Positions 1-8,473 of a stretch of 64,000 bases of DNA are shown here, piece by piece. The first letter of the stretch is position 1. The number at the start of each line of letters is the position of its first letter. The notes below the pieces were generated by a model. It ran no database searches and was not told where the DNA came from. It saw only the letters and a list, made by a program, of their open reading frames with translations. This DNA comes from Shewanella mesophila. GTDB lineage: Bacteria; Pseudomonadota; Gammaproteobacteria; Enterobacterales; Shewanellaceae. The stretch spans positions 3,472,001-3,536,000 of the forward strand of contig NZ_CP080421.1 of assembly GCF_019457515.1 (NCBI RefSeq), in the 5' to 3' direction. Made by a program: the position numbers and the translations under genes.

Positions 1-275
1 CAATTGAAAAACAAGAATATAAGTAAGTGTTAAATGAACAATCAATCACCACGCGAATGCCTTGGTTATTCATCTAATCTGCTTATCTAAATGGGAGAAG
101 GTTAGAGTTGGGATATTTAAAAGCGAGAAAGCAGGAATGTTGGATCGCTGGAATGTTAAAAGTTAGAAAACAGCAAGTTCGCTAGTCCCTAAGCGCCTTT
201 AATCACAATTTGCGATGATAGAGATGACAATCACAAATAGCGTGTTAATCTGCCTCAGGAGTCAATCAATGGAGT
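1..275. other. AT-rich upstream region of rihA
   Basis: I see no gene in this stretch. It ends with a GGAG at 271-274 that can serve as ribosome binding site for the nucleoside hydrolase. No clear operator was recognised. Confidence 0.5.
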
Positions 276-1274
276 ATGACAATGACAAATTCAACCCCCT
301 CAGTACATCCAACCGCGGTTATCAAACCGAGTGCATCTGCTCGGCCTATTATTCTTGATTGTGATCCTGGCCATGATGACGCGATTTCCCTCATCTTGGC
401 GCTGAGCAGCACTCAGCTCAATCCATTGGCGGTAACTACAAGTGCGGGGAATCAGACCCCAGATAAGACCCTCAATAATGCGCTGCGCATCCTGACATTA
501 CTTAATCGTTCGGATATTCCTGTTGCTGGCGGCGCAATAAAACCCTTAGCGCGCGAACTCATCATTGCCGACAATGTTCATGGTGAAAGCGGTCTCGATG
601 GCCCCAAACTACCCGATCCTGCTTTTACGGCTGTCAAGCAAAATGCCATAGAACTGATCGCACAAAAAGTGAGCCAAAGTAGCGAACCTGTAACGCTTAT
701 TCCGTCGGGACCTCTTACTAACATCGCACTATTTATTGCTAATTATCCTGAACTACACCATAAGATTGAGCGCATAGTCCTGATGGGCGGTGCGGCAGGC
801 GTCGGCAATTGGACCCCAGCGGCAGAATTCAACATCTTCGTCGATCCTGAAGCTGCCGATATGGTGTTTAAATCTGGCATCCCTATTACTATGTGTGGCT
901 TAGATGTGACCCATCAAGCGCAGATCATGGATGAGGATATTGAACGTATTCGACAAATTCCAAATCCCGTTGCCCAATGCGTTGCCGAGCTGCTAGACTT
1001 TTTCATGATCTATCATAGAGATCCTAAATGGGGCTTTACTGGTGCTCCCCTGCACGATCCATGCACTATCGCTTGGTTACTCAAACCTGAACTCTTTACC
1101 GCACAAGATTGTTGGGTAGCGGTAGAAACCAAAGGCGAACATACCCAAGGTATGACACTAGTCGACCGTTATCTACTCACAGATAAACCCAGTAATGCAA
1201 CGGTGTTATTTGATATCGACCGAGAAGGGTTTGTAGATCTTATCGTTGAGTGTTTAACCGCTTATAACCAATAA
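276..1274 (+). CDS. rihA: Ribonucleoside hydrolase, IUNH family
   Basis: Cytosolic hydrolase that splits the N-glycosidic bond of (pyrimidine) ribonucleosides into base and ribose. The family's Ca2+/ribose-binding signature is present at residues 28-35 (DCDPGHDD), and the C-terminal half carries the expected APLHDP-type active-site segment. At 332 aa it is about 20 residues longer than usual, the excess being a low-complexity N-terminus. The ATG at 282 has better spacing from the GGAG at 271-274 than the ATG at 276, so the true start may be two codons later. A ribokinase gene follows after 49 bp on the same strand, which fits a nucleoside salvage operon: the hydrolase frees ribose and the kinase phosphorylates it. 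Substrate preference (RihA versus RihB/C) is inferred, not shown. Confidence 0.88.
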   Translation: MTMTNSTPSVHPTAVIKPSASARPIILDCDPGHDDAISLILALSSTQLNPLAVTTSAGNQTPDKTLNNALRILTLLNRSDIPVAGGAIKPLARELIIADNVHGESGLDGPKLPDPAFTAVKQNAIELIAQKVSQSSEPVTLIPSGPLTNIALFIANYPELHHKIERIVLMGGAAGVGNWTPAAEFNIFVDPEAADMVFKSGIPITMCGLDVTHQAQIMDEDIERIRQIPNPVAQCVAELLDFFMIYHRDPKWGFTGAPLHDPCTIAWLLKPELFTAQDCWVAVETKGEHTQGMTLVDRYLLTDKPSNATVLFDIDREGFVDLIVECLTAYNQ

Positions 1275-1285
1275 GTCACCTAACG

Positions 1286-1308
1286 AGTAGGAGGAAAACC
1301 CTCCTACT
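1286..1308 (+). promoter_or_regulatory. Hairpin between rihA and ribokinase
   Basis: AGTAGGAGG pairs with CCTCCTACT around an A-rich loop (9 bp stem). There is no U-tract behind it, so it is more likely an mRNA stability or processing element than a full terminator. Confidence 0.5.
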
Positions 1309-1323
1309 TGGGACGAGGAAACC

Positions 1324-2235
1324 ATGACTAGACTTCTTATTTTGGGCAGCGCTAATGCCGATCATGTAATGAACGTGGAATATCTACCCTGCGCGGGCCA
1401 AACCTTATTAAGCCAAAACTACCGTCTCGAACATGGCGGTAAAGGAGCTAATCAGGCTGTCGCTGTTGCTCGCCTACGAAACTCCAACACTCGGGTCGAT
1501 TTTATTTGCCACCTTGGTAATGACGCCATTGGTGAAGCGATGGCGAACTCTTGGCTTAGTGATGGTATTGAGTCTGATGGGGTAAGCAAACAATCGGATT
1601 TCGCAACAGGAACGGCGATGATTTTTGTCGCTAATAATGGCGAAAATATGATTGGAATATCGGCGGGAGCAAACGCATCTCTGACCCCTAAAACACTCGA
1701 AAAACATCGCCAGCTTATTTTTGATGCTGACTATCTTTTAGTGCAGCTAGAAAATCCTGTAGTCACCATTGTTTCCGCCTTAGCCATAGCAAAAGAGCAT
1801 GGTGTAACCACCATTCTCAATCCTGCACCAGCCACAGTGGTAGGCAAAGAGCTATTTCGTTTAGTCGATATTATCACGCCCAATGAGACCGAGGCCGAAG
1901 CGCTAACGGGAATCGAAGTCACCGACGAAGACAGTGCTAAATTTGCCGCGCAGATGCTACATCAATTCGGCCCCAAGACGGTGATTATTACCTTAGGTCA
2001 GCAGGGGGCGCTGCTAAGTTGCGAGGGTTTTAGTGGTATCATCCCCACGGTTGAGGTCAAGCCTATCGACACTGTGGCGGCGGGCGATACCTTTAACGGC
2101 GCACTAATGGTTGCATTGAGTGAAGGTAAGGATATGGTTAGCGCAGTAAAGTTTGCCCACCAAGCCGCTTCACTGACTGTCACCCGAGAAGGTGCCCAGC
2201 GTTCGATTCCCTATCGTCACGAAATTGAGGATTAA
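1324..2235 (+). CDS. rbsK: Ribokinase, PfkB family
   Basis: Phosphorylates ribose to ribose 5-phosphate with ATP in the cytosol. The PfkB family signatures are both visible: GGKGAN at residues 38-43, and near residues 243-253 the anion-hole/catalytic segment TVAAGDTFNGA with the catalytic Asp. At 303 aa it has the normal ribokinase length. The start is preceded by GACGAGGAAACC. It lies directly downstream of the nucleoside hydrolase and probably uses the ribose that enzyme releases. No ribose transporter gene is next to it, so the salvage role is more likely than free-ribose uptake. The end overlaps the convergent lipoprotein gene by 4 bp. Confidence 0.88.
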   Translation: MTRLLILGSANADHVMNVEYLPCAGQTLLSQNYRLEHGGKGANQAVAVARLRNSNTRVDFICHLGNDAIGEAMANSWLSDGIESDGVSKQSDFATGTAMIFVANNGENMIGISAGANASLTPKTLEKHRQLIFDADYLLVQLENPVVTIVSALAIAKEHGVTTILNPAPATVVGKELFRLVDIITPNETEAEALTGIEVTDEDSAKFAAQMLHQFGPKTVIITLGQQGALLSCEGFSGIIPTVEVKPIDTVAAGDTFNGALMVALSEGKDMVSAVKFAHQAASLTVTREGAQRSIPYRHEIED

Positions 2236-2753
2236 GGAGCCTCTCGGCAATCGAGTAGTATTTGACGAAAGTGGCCACCGAGATCTTCACTCGCAAACGC
2301 ACCACCAGAACGGGCCAACTGTTCGACACTCTGCAGGGCTTGCTCTAAGCCTTGCTGATCGACCAATACTGACGCATACGCTGCTAAATCAGCACCTTGC
2401 TGCAACAGTGAGATGAGCTGAGCCAGACTAAACTCTTGCTCCATCGCCCCTTGAAGGTCGCCCATGAGCTCGGTAATTTTTGCCGATTCAGCTAATGCCC
2501 CCTCGACACCGACAAGATGGCCTAAGGGATCATTAGCTAATGTCATCGCGACGCATTGAGACAGAGAACCCGCTTTCGCCCCCTTAGCCACAACATCAAT
2601 GCCTTGAGTGCGGATCTCATCGACAATGGTTTTAAGTTGTTGATCTTTATCGAGCCAAGCCTGCTCTATTTGCGCCTTATCGCTACCGATAAAACCGCAA
2701 CCGGAAAGAAACAGCAGCCCCAACACTGTCATTGATTGAGTTATCATATTCAT
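2232..2753 (-). CDS. Hypothetical lipoprotein
   Basis: A 173 aa protein with a type II signal peptide: hydrophobic residues 8-16 followed by the lipobox LSGC, with lipidation expected at Cys19. The mature part is mostly helical and rich in Gln, Leu and Ala; I recognise no family. An AAAGGAG stands 8 nt before the start codon. The gene is convergent with the ribokinase gene (4 bp overlap) and stands alone on this strand. Its upstream region contains the CAGAAA tandem repeat at 2941-2994. An envelope location is well supported; function is unknown. Confidence 0.75.
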   Translation of the reverse strand: MNMITQSMTVLGLLFLSGCGFIGSDKAQIEQAWLDKDQQLKTIVDEIRTQGIDVVAKGAKAGSLSQCVAMTLANDPLGHLVGVEGALAESAKITELMGDLQGAMEQEFSLAQLISLLQQGADLAAYASVLVDQQGLEQALQSVEQLARSGGAFASEDLGGHFRQILLDCREAP

Positions 2754-2940
2754 CTATTGCCACTCCTTTATAAACTTAATAGCACTATAACAATCCATGT
2801 TGAAATGACTATTAAATTAGTAGTGCTTTCAGTGCTCAACGCCCACTTCCCCCTTCATCGGAGCATCACGCTCACGACTAGTAAAGGCTGGTCTCTGATA
2901 GCGCTCTTTCCCAATCTCTGATTGAAATAGCAAAAAACAA

Positions 2941-2994
2941 CAGAAACAGAAACAGAAACAGAAACAGAAACAGAAACAGAAACAGAAACAGAAC
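2941..2994. repeat. Hexanucleotide tandem repeat (CAGAAA)8
   Basis: Eight perfect CAGAAA copies at 2941-2988 are followed by a CAGAAC variant. The tract is intergenic, about 190 bp upstream of the lipoprotein start (minus strand) and 240 bp upstream of arfA (plus strand). Such simple repeats can change length by slippage. Confidence 0.95.
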
Positions 2995-3236
2995 TTTATT
3001 ATGTGTCATAACGCCTGCTTATTATCAACAACCTCTGCATCGACACTAAAACCCACCTATCTCAAATTCAAAGCGATATTGATACAAAAAATGCGATTTT
3101 CGCTCATTTTTTGATTGATTTATCACCAAAAGCGGCGTACTGTTCGGCGATCTCAGCAAAGATAAGTCGCGTTAACAGGCTCACTCGTCGATGCAATGGA
3201 TAAGTTAAATAGATAGGTAACAAAAGAGGATCTCCT

Positions 3237-3473
3237 ATGAGTAAACATCGCAATAAGAGCGATGCCATCCCCCACGAGAGTGGTCGAGGCATCATTAAAG
3301 ACAACGCCCTAAAGGCTATCGTTACCAGTGAGTTATTTAGAATGCGCACTGAGAAGCCAAGAAAAGGCAAAGGTTCATACAACCGCAAACAACAAAAGGG
3401 GCAGATGCTGAAGGGCGTTGCCCCTTTTGACTTTTTAGGCTTGATAGGTTCAAACAGCCTAACGCTTCATTAA
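3237..3473 (+). CDS. arfA: Alternative ribosome-rescue factor ArfA
   Basis: ArfA rescues ribosomes stalled on non-stop mRNAs by recruiting RF2 when the tmRNA system is insufficient. The ArfA signature is clear at residues 19-50: IIKDNAL, then LFRMRTEKPRKGKGSYNRK, matching the E. coli core of the same name. The 78 aa frame extends past this core into a hydrophobic tail. A GAGGATCTCCT leader precedes the start codon. An intrinsic terminator lies inside the coding frame at 3394-3437, just after the conserved core. This would yield a truncated, non-stop mRNA, as known for E. coli arfA, where hairpin cleavage or termination makes synthesis depend on tmRNA failure. The full-length product is expected to be unstable. 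Antisense frames here are shadows. Confidence 0.9.
   Translation: MSKHRNKSDAIPHESGRGIIKDNALKAIVTSELFRMRTEKPRKGKGSYNRKQQKGQMLKGVAPFDFLGLIGSNSLTLH
3394..3437 (+). terminator. Intrinsic terminator inside the arfA frame
   Basis: AAAAGGGGCA (3394-3403) pairs with TGCCCCTTTT (3419-3428) in a perfect 10 bp stem, followed by GACTTTTT. The arfA stop codon is 34 bp beyond it, so termination here gives mRNA without a stop codon. Confidence 0.85.
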
Positions 3474-3603
3474 TTAAAACTAATTTCAATCCACCAGCAT
3501 TATCCCATAGCAATAAAAGCTAAACTCAGTCAAAATCAGCCTTCATCACTCTTTGCTTAATCAGTTAAATGCGTTAGTTGCAGTCATAAGGGCGCAGTTG
3601 TCT

Positions 3604-4536
3604 ATGTCATCTCAACCGATTCTCCCCAAATTAGTCCCTATCTCATTTTTGGCTGTGGTGTTGATCTGGTCTACTACGCCACTGGGTATCGTGTGGAGTA
3701 GCGAGTCGGTACATCCAACCATGGCGGTTCTGCTGCGAATGGTCATAGCACTAGTGATTGGCTCTGTGATCATCTTGTTCTCCAACATCCGCCTACCTTG
3801 GAACAGAACGGCATTTAAGCTCTACGGCTTCTCTTCAATCGGCATTGTCGGCGGCATGCTGCTTAGTTATTTTGCCGCACGCTATCTGCCCTCGGGCACC
3901 ATGTCGCTCATTTTCGGGCTATCGCCTTTGCTTTCAGGGCTCTTGGCACAGAAATTACTTAATGAACCTAAATTCAGTCGGATGAAGATCATCGCATTGG
4001 TGGTCGCATTCACAGGTTTAGGTGTCGTTTGCTCGGCAAAACTCTCGCTTGCAAGCGACAGCTGGATAGGCTTAGTGCTTATCTTATGTGCCGTATTTTT
4101 ATTTAGCCTAAGTGGAGTGCTGATTAAGACGGTAAACATCGCCATTCACCCTATCGCGAGTACCGTGGGCGCCCTGCTATTTTCGACGCCGCTATTTGCA
4201 TTAGCCTGGCTGCTATTTGATAGCACGGTTCCAATCGATACTTGGTCAATACGCTCAATGGCGGCCATTATCTATTTAGGCCTATTTGGTTCGTTAATCG
4301 GATTTATTGCTTATTTTTATATTTTACAGCACCTTAATGCTAGCACAGTGGCATTAGTGACTCTGATAACGCCTGTGTTTGCCATGGGCTTGGGCGCAGT
4401 GCTAAATGGAGAGGCAATAACAGATGCGCTCATGGTTGGCGCAGGCTTAGTGCTCGGAGGCTTAGGCTTGTATCAATTTGGCAATAAAATGTTGCTGAGC
4501 CTTAAACCCTCAAGCGCTCACAGAAAAAAACAATAA
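3604..4536 (+). CDS. DMT-superfamily (EamA) permease
   Basis: An inner-membrane transporter of about 310 aa with roughly ten hydrophobic segments in two repeated halves, as expected for EamA/RhaT-type drug/metabolite exporters. The N-terminal half contains the family-like FLAVVLIWSTTPLGIVWSS segment and the second half the LITPVFAMGLGAVLNGEAIT segment. The frame is open back to a TTG at 3553, but the ATG at 3604 is the first ordinary start and puts the first membrane segment at a normal position. Substrate unknown. It stands alone between arfA and a convergent small gene. Confidence 0.82.
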   Translation: MSSQPILPKLVPISFLAVVLIWSTTPLGIVWSSESVHPTMAVLLRMVIALVIGSVIILFSNIRLPWNRTAFKLYGFSSIGIVGGMLLSYFAARYLPSGTMSLIFGLSPLLSGLLAQKLLNEPKFSRMKIIALVVAFTGLGVVCSAKLSLASDSWIGLVLILCAVFLFSLSGVLIKTVNIAIHPIASTVGALLFSTPLFALAWLLFDSTVPIDTWSIRSMAAIIYLGLFGSLIGFIAYFYILQHLNASTVALVTLITPVFAMGLGAVLNGEAITDALMVGAGLVLGGLGLYQFGNKMLLSLKPSSAHRKKQ

Positions 4537-4549
4537 AGCTTATCGCTTC

Positions 4550-4726
4550 TCACCCTTGCGCGGTTTGCTCCCGACGAGTGTGGGGGCAGATTTGCTGCTC
4601 GCAATAACAACGACGCTGTTGCTGCAACTTTCGAATATAGTCGATACGTTGACGATACGCCTCACAATCAAGATACAAGGCCTGATTCACCACAAAGCCT
4701 AGCTCAGATACATTACAGGTTTTCAT
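4550..4726 (-). CDS. Small Cys-rich protein, 58 aa
   Basis: A short frame starts at ATG 4726 with AGGAGC 6 nt upstream and ends with TGA at 4550-4552. The product has five Cys: Cys4 and Cys21 in the N-terminal half, and a C-terminal CYCEQQICPH cluster that could bind metal or form disulfides, followed by a charged end. The middle is a predicted helix with several Gln and Arg. It is convergent with the DMT permease gene (13 bp between stops). No family was recognised; the good ribosome binding site and balanced codon use are the evidence for a real gene. Confidence 0.6.
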   Translation of the reverse strand: MKTCNVSELGFVVNQALYLDCEAYRQRIDYIRKLQQQRRCYCEQQICPHTRREQTAQG

Positions 4727-4916
4727 ATTCAGCTCCTCATTCTATTGACGTAAAACGTCATAGAAACTGGATTCACACAACCAGAATATATGCAGCATAA
4801 GTCGTACCAAAATAAGCTTGAATGAACTAAGTCACTTATTTGGCTGAATTATAGCTGACCTATAAATAGATACGTTGAATATGAGCGAACCGATCAAGCG
4901 TCAAAATCTGAGCAGC

Positions 4917-5828
4917 TCACTCCTCTTCGGCAATTGAGATATGCATTCTGCTAATGTCGCGATTCCATAGCTGAATAATTTTGCGCGTTTTCTCCTTATT
5001 CCAAAAACATTTGCCAAAAATGATAATGCCAGCCCCTTCGAGATCTCGACGAGAGTTGACCCCAAAACGCTGCTGCAATTCGGTTTTAAAGCCATCGATA
5101 GGAATACCGACATCTTTGCAATCGGCAGGATTGAGCCAAAGCAAGGCTTTGTCACTATGGGAAATCGTCCCCCAATACATGCGCGGCGCGCCATTGTCAG
5201 TAGGCTCAGCCTCACTAAAATTGACAAATAGATTTTTGGCTCGCCAACGATATTTTTCATCTGTGTACACCCACAGATCTGATGTCGCTAAATCACTACC
5301 ACGCAGTAAACTATGCAGTAGTTTCTCTAAGCCTTCGCTGCCAATTTTGGGGGCTGGAATGGGCGTGTCTTCACTCGCCTTATAGGTAGGTGGAGTCTCA
5401 TTAACTTCAGTCTTAATAGGCTTGCTCGAGGCAGGCGTATCAGACTGACACTCTTCGATTTTATCCTTAGTATCCGTTGTTTTATAACGTTTATTCGCAG
5501 CGCTGCGTTGCCTTGGCGCTTTAGCAAAATCGATTATCAAGGCTTCGCTATCGACAATAAGCTGATTCACCTCAACCGCATCTAGTTCCTCTCGTTGACG
5601 GCTCAAAGAGGGCTTAAACTCTCTGCAGTCAAGCTGGTGATAACGAGAGCCAAAGCAGGCCACTTTACCATCGCTTGAGGCTTTCCTGAAATAGGCTTTA
5701 CCATCACATACAGGACAATATAGATGCTGGCGTAGCCGCTCAATTTCCGCTTCATCTAGGGTTTGGAACTTAAACACCGAATAGGTGATTTGAGGAAGAT
5801 CATCTATCCGGCAAATAGCATCTAACAT
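4917..5828 (-). CDS. Hypothetical protein with zinc-finger-like N-terminus
   Basis: 303 aa, soluble. Residues 38-71 hold CPVCDGKAYFRK, then CFGSRYHQLDC, a Cys-rich arrangement that resembles a zinc ribbon. A low-complexity Lys/Thr/Pro-rich linker spans about residues 105-160, and a globular C-terminal domain follows (SEGLEKLLHSLLRGSDLA onwards, with a GAGIIIFGKCFWNKEKTRK segment). I do not recognise the family. The two-domain form with a basic linker suggests nucleic-acid binding, but this is inference. It stands alone on this strand between the 58 aa gene and the broken permease gene. Confidence 0.75.
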   Translation of the reverse strand: MLDAICRIDDLPQITYSVFKFQTLDEAEIERLRQHLYCPVCDGKAYFRKASSDGKVACFGSRYHQLDCREFKPSLSRQREELDAVEVNQLIVDSEALIIDFAKAPRQRSAANKRYKTTDTKDKIEECQSDTPASSKPIKTEVNETPPTYKASEDTPIPAPKIGSEGLEKLLHSLLRGSDLATSDLWVYTDEKYRWRAKNLFVNFSEAEPTDNGAPRMYWGTISHSDKALLWLNPADCKDVGIPIDGFKTELQQRFGVNSRRDLEGAGIIIFGKCFWNKEKTRKIIQLWNRDISRMHISIAEEE

Positions 5829-5934
5829 TGACTACCTCTGCATTAACACTCATGCCAGCGTTAAGGATTTAGATTAAAATGAGTATACCTTTTAGGTGAG
5901 TGCGACCACTAGATAAAAGCAACTCACCAGCCTC

Positions 5935-6541
5935 TCACTTGCCGCCAGTCTCTTGGCTGTCGCCGGCTAAAATCCCCTCTTGCTCAGCGACCTCTCCATT
6001 GCCTAACCAGGTAATAAACAGCTCATACCAAATAGCCAAGATCACCGCGCCCAAGAACAGACCTATGCTCCCAGCCGTCAACATACCACCAATAGCGCCA
6101 ATAAGAATAACAGGCATAGGCACATCGACATCACGTCCCATCAACAAGGGTTTAAGAAAATTATCAGATAAACCAACGACTAAAACCCATATACTAAATA
6201 TGGTCGCCGATAGTTGGGCCAGCAATACTAATATCTCCGCTTTGCAACACCTCAATGGTACGTGCCACACCATCAAAAATTGAACCCGACACAACAACTG
6301 GGGGAACTAACAGCATTATCCCCAGCAAAGTCAATACTACTGCCGCTAATCCCCTACGCCCTTTAAAGGCACGTTCGAGACGGTGAGTTAATGGCATTAA
6401 CGCCACAGCGATGATCGCGCCCCATAAGACAGGAATGACAAAGGGCCTAACAATATCGTATGTCCATACAATTAAAATGAACAACAATCCAATGCGAATT
6501 GCCGATTCCATCATATTGCTAACAAAAAATTTTTTGTGCAC
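5935..6541 (-). pseudogene. AI-2E-family permease, internally deleted and frameshifted
   Basis: Two overlapping frames match opposite ends of an AI-2E/PerM-type permease. The upstream frame (6541 to 6194) gives the N-terminal membrane segments, ending around EVLQSGDISIAGP. The downstream frame (up to 6297, ending at 5935) gives the C-terminal segments with the family's VGLSDNFLKPLLMGR and ILIGAIGG motifs. Intact members are about 350 aa; together these pieces encode only about 210, so a central block of roughly 140 codons is missing and the join (about 6195-6240) is out of frame. The gene lies 22 bp downstream of the K+ channel gene and was probably its operon partner. Confidence 0.85.
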
Positions 6542-6563
6542 CTAGCTCCTGATTATCCATGAC

Positions 6564-7235
6564 TCATTCCCTACTATTTTTAGTTTGCGATAAACCCGCA
6601 CTGACTAAACTTGCAACGACAATTGCCATGTAAAATACACCAGCAATCGCCTCCATATAAACCATCACCTGAGCAAATGGTGTTCGAGGGCTAATATCAC
6701 CGTAACCTAAGGTAGTTAATGTGACAAAACTAAAATAGGTCAGTTGTGAGAGATTATGCCTCCAAGGCCCTCCATCAACGCCGTTAAATGCTTGAGGAGA
6801 TACAACAATAATTAAAATATAGATTATGGACCAAATTAACCCAATCAACAGAAACAAGACGATAGAGCCAATAACTTTATTGGTATCAACATCACCAACA
6901 AATAAAATTTGCCGCGCAATCGACCGAAACGTTCCCCAAAAAAATACCATCATCAAAACGAGTATCAGGTAATCGAGCATTTCGATAGCAAATAGACGAT
7001 AAAGTAGCGTGGCAGCAAGCCAGCAGATGATGATACTCACCATAAAACGGGTCCACGCCTTGTCAAAGCGTAAACTCAATATACACACCCCAAATGTCAA
7101 TAGGGTGAAGCCCTCGATAATATACTCGAGTATTCCCTCGGGCATCACATTAACCAAAGAGGCGCTGATCAGTAAAGCAATGAGCGCCAGCGCGGTATAA
7201 ATAAAGTTATTACTCTGAGTAATTTTCCCAGACAT
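6564..7235 (-). CDS. Two-pore-helix potassium channel protein
   Basis: 223 aa inner-membrane protein. The K+ selectivity filter is visible as TLTTLGYGDIS near residues 173-183, flanked by a preceding membrane helix (about 122-145) and a following one (about 188-212). Four further hydrophobic segments lie upstream (about 12-104). They lack a run of regularly spaced Arg, so voltage sensing is not evident. There is no C-terminal RCK/TrkA-N domain. AGGAG precedes the ATG. The decayed AI-2E-type permease gene follows after 22 bp. Confidence 0.85.
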   Translation of the reverse strand: MSGKITQSNNFIYTALALIALLISASLVNVMPEGILEYIIEGFTLLTFGVCILSLRFDKAWTRFMVSIIICWLAATLLYRLFAIEMLDYLILVLMMVFFWGTFRSIARQILFVGDVDTNKVIGSIVLFLLIGLIWSIIYILIIVVSPQAFNGVDGGPWRHNLSQLTYFSFVTLTTLGYGDISPRTPFAQVMVYMEAIAGVFYMAIVVASLVSAGLSQTKNSRE

Positions 7236-7332
7236 CTCCGCTCCTTACACCATCATCAGATTTCCATTAAGGCTTTCGACTACTCTAACTTCACGTTCGA
7301 CGCCGATTTTAACTCAACAAATCAAATATAAA

Positions 7333-8373
7333 TTACTGTCTCACTCTTAAAGTGATCATCACAGGCGCATGATCTGTACTGTGGCTGTCTCGGGCATACT
7401 CAGGATTAATCAAATGACGATCATAGGTATGATAGTGTTCGACCTCAGCAAGACATTGATCATTATGTGGATCGAACTCGCTGGATAACAAAATATAATC
7501 GATCACTGCCCCTTGGTTTTGATGATAATGGGTGGCAGGTCTTGCAACCGCTGCGGGGCAATAGTGAGAGTCTTCAAAGAGTTGATAAGCATCTTGCAAG
7601 CGATACTCTTGGAAGTCTTTATCCGAGAAGCTCGATAATAACCGAGTATCATCTAAGGTAAGACCCACCAACACGCCATCATTAAGGCTGTCATTAAAAT
7701 CCCCCATCAACACCACGGCATGCTGTGTTTCGGCTCGGCGTTTGGCAATGGCATATCTAAGCAAATAGGCCTCACTGCCTCTGACAATGGCTGCACTCCA
7801 TTTGGCCGCGGCCTCAATCGCAAAGCTAGATTGCATCTCAGTGACGACGCCCCCAAGAGACTCAAGCCCTTGCTCGACACCAAACTGCCCACGTTTAGAC
7901 TTGAAATGCACCACATAACAATCACACAAACCTATGTAGGGTAACGCAAGTGTCGCCCGTAATGGCGTGCGGCTAAATTGAAAACTATCACTCAATCCCA
8001 TCAGCGCCGCTAACTTAGACTCTAGCTTACAGGGCATGATATCGACGATAGGATGCTTAGACGCTAACGCCACCACTGGACTTCGATAGATAAAATCATC
8101 GATCACCTCTGGTTGATCAACGACCGCAAAATAGGGGTAGCCAGCATCGAGCATTAAGGTGCGCAGCGCATCGATGGAAAATACCTCTTGAAAACCGACA
8201 ACGTCAGGCTGATGGGTCAACACATAGCGCGTGATCCAATCACACTTTTTCTGCCACTGCTCTTCGGAATAGATATTAATAAAATCATAATATGCAGCGG
8301 GAGGCGCAATAAAATTAAATAGATTAATAGTGGCAATTTTTAAGCGTTGCTCCGCTATGAAATCGATAGACAA
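7333..8373 (-). CDS. Endonuclease/exonuclease/phosphatase family protein
   Basis: 346 aa, no signal peptide. It carries the metal-dependent EEP fold's landmarks: IATINLFNF at the N-terminus, the catalytic Glu in VVGFQEVFS (about residue 62), GDFNDS (about 225) with the Asp-Asn pair, and the terminal DSHSTDHAPV (catalytic Asp-His). All catalytic positions look intact. The start is a TTG with a strong GGAGG 4-5 nt upstream. Members hydrolyse phosphodiesters in DNA, RNA, inositol phosphates or lipids; nothing here fixes the substrate. Single gene on the minus strand. Confidence 0.8.
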   Translation of the reverse strand: MSIDFIAEQRLKIATINLFNFIAPPAAYYDFINIYSEEQWQKKCDWITRYVLTHQPDVVGFQEVFSIDALRTLMLDAGYPYFAVVDQPEVIDDFIYRSPVVALASKHPIVDIMPCKLESKLAALMGLSDSFQFSRTPLRATLALPYIGLCDCYVVHFKSKRGQFGVEQGLESLGGVVTEMQSSFAIEAAAKWSAAIVRGSEAYLLRYAIAKRRAETQHAVVLMGDFNDSLNDGVLVGLTLDDTRLLSSFSDKDFQEYRLQDAYQLFEDSHYCPAAVARPATHYHQNQGAVIDYILLSSEFDPHNDQCLAEVEHYHTYDRHLINPEYARDSHSTDHAPVMITLRVRQ

Positions 8374-8473
8374 TCCGCCTCCTTAACACACCTAATCAAA
8401 GCTCACGATCTCAAAAGCAAAGCTAACTCCCAATACATCATCCCAAGCCATAGACCATCTAAGTTAAACATTA

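Noticed and set aside
3104..3388. A 94-codon frame antisense to arfA
   Set aside because: It lies opposite the conserved ArfA core, so its composition (Leu/Arg-rich) is a mirror of that gene, and it has no ribosome binding site of its own.
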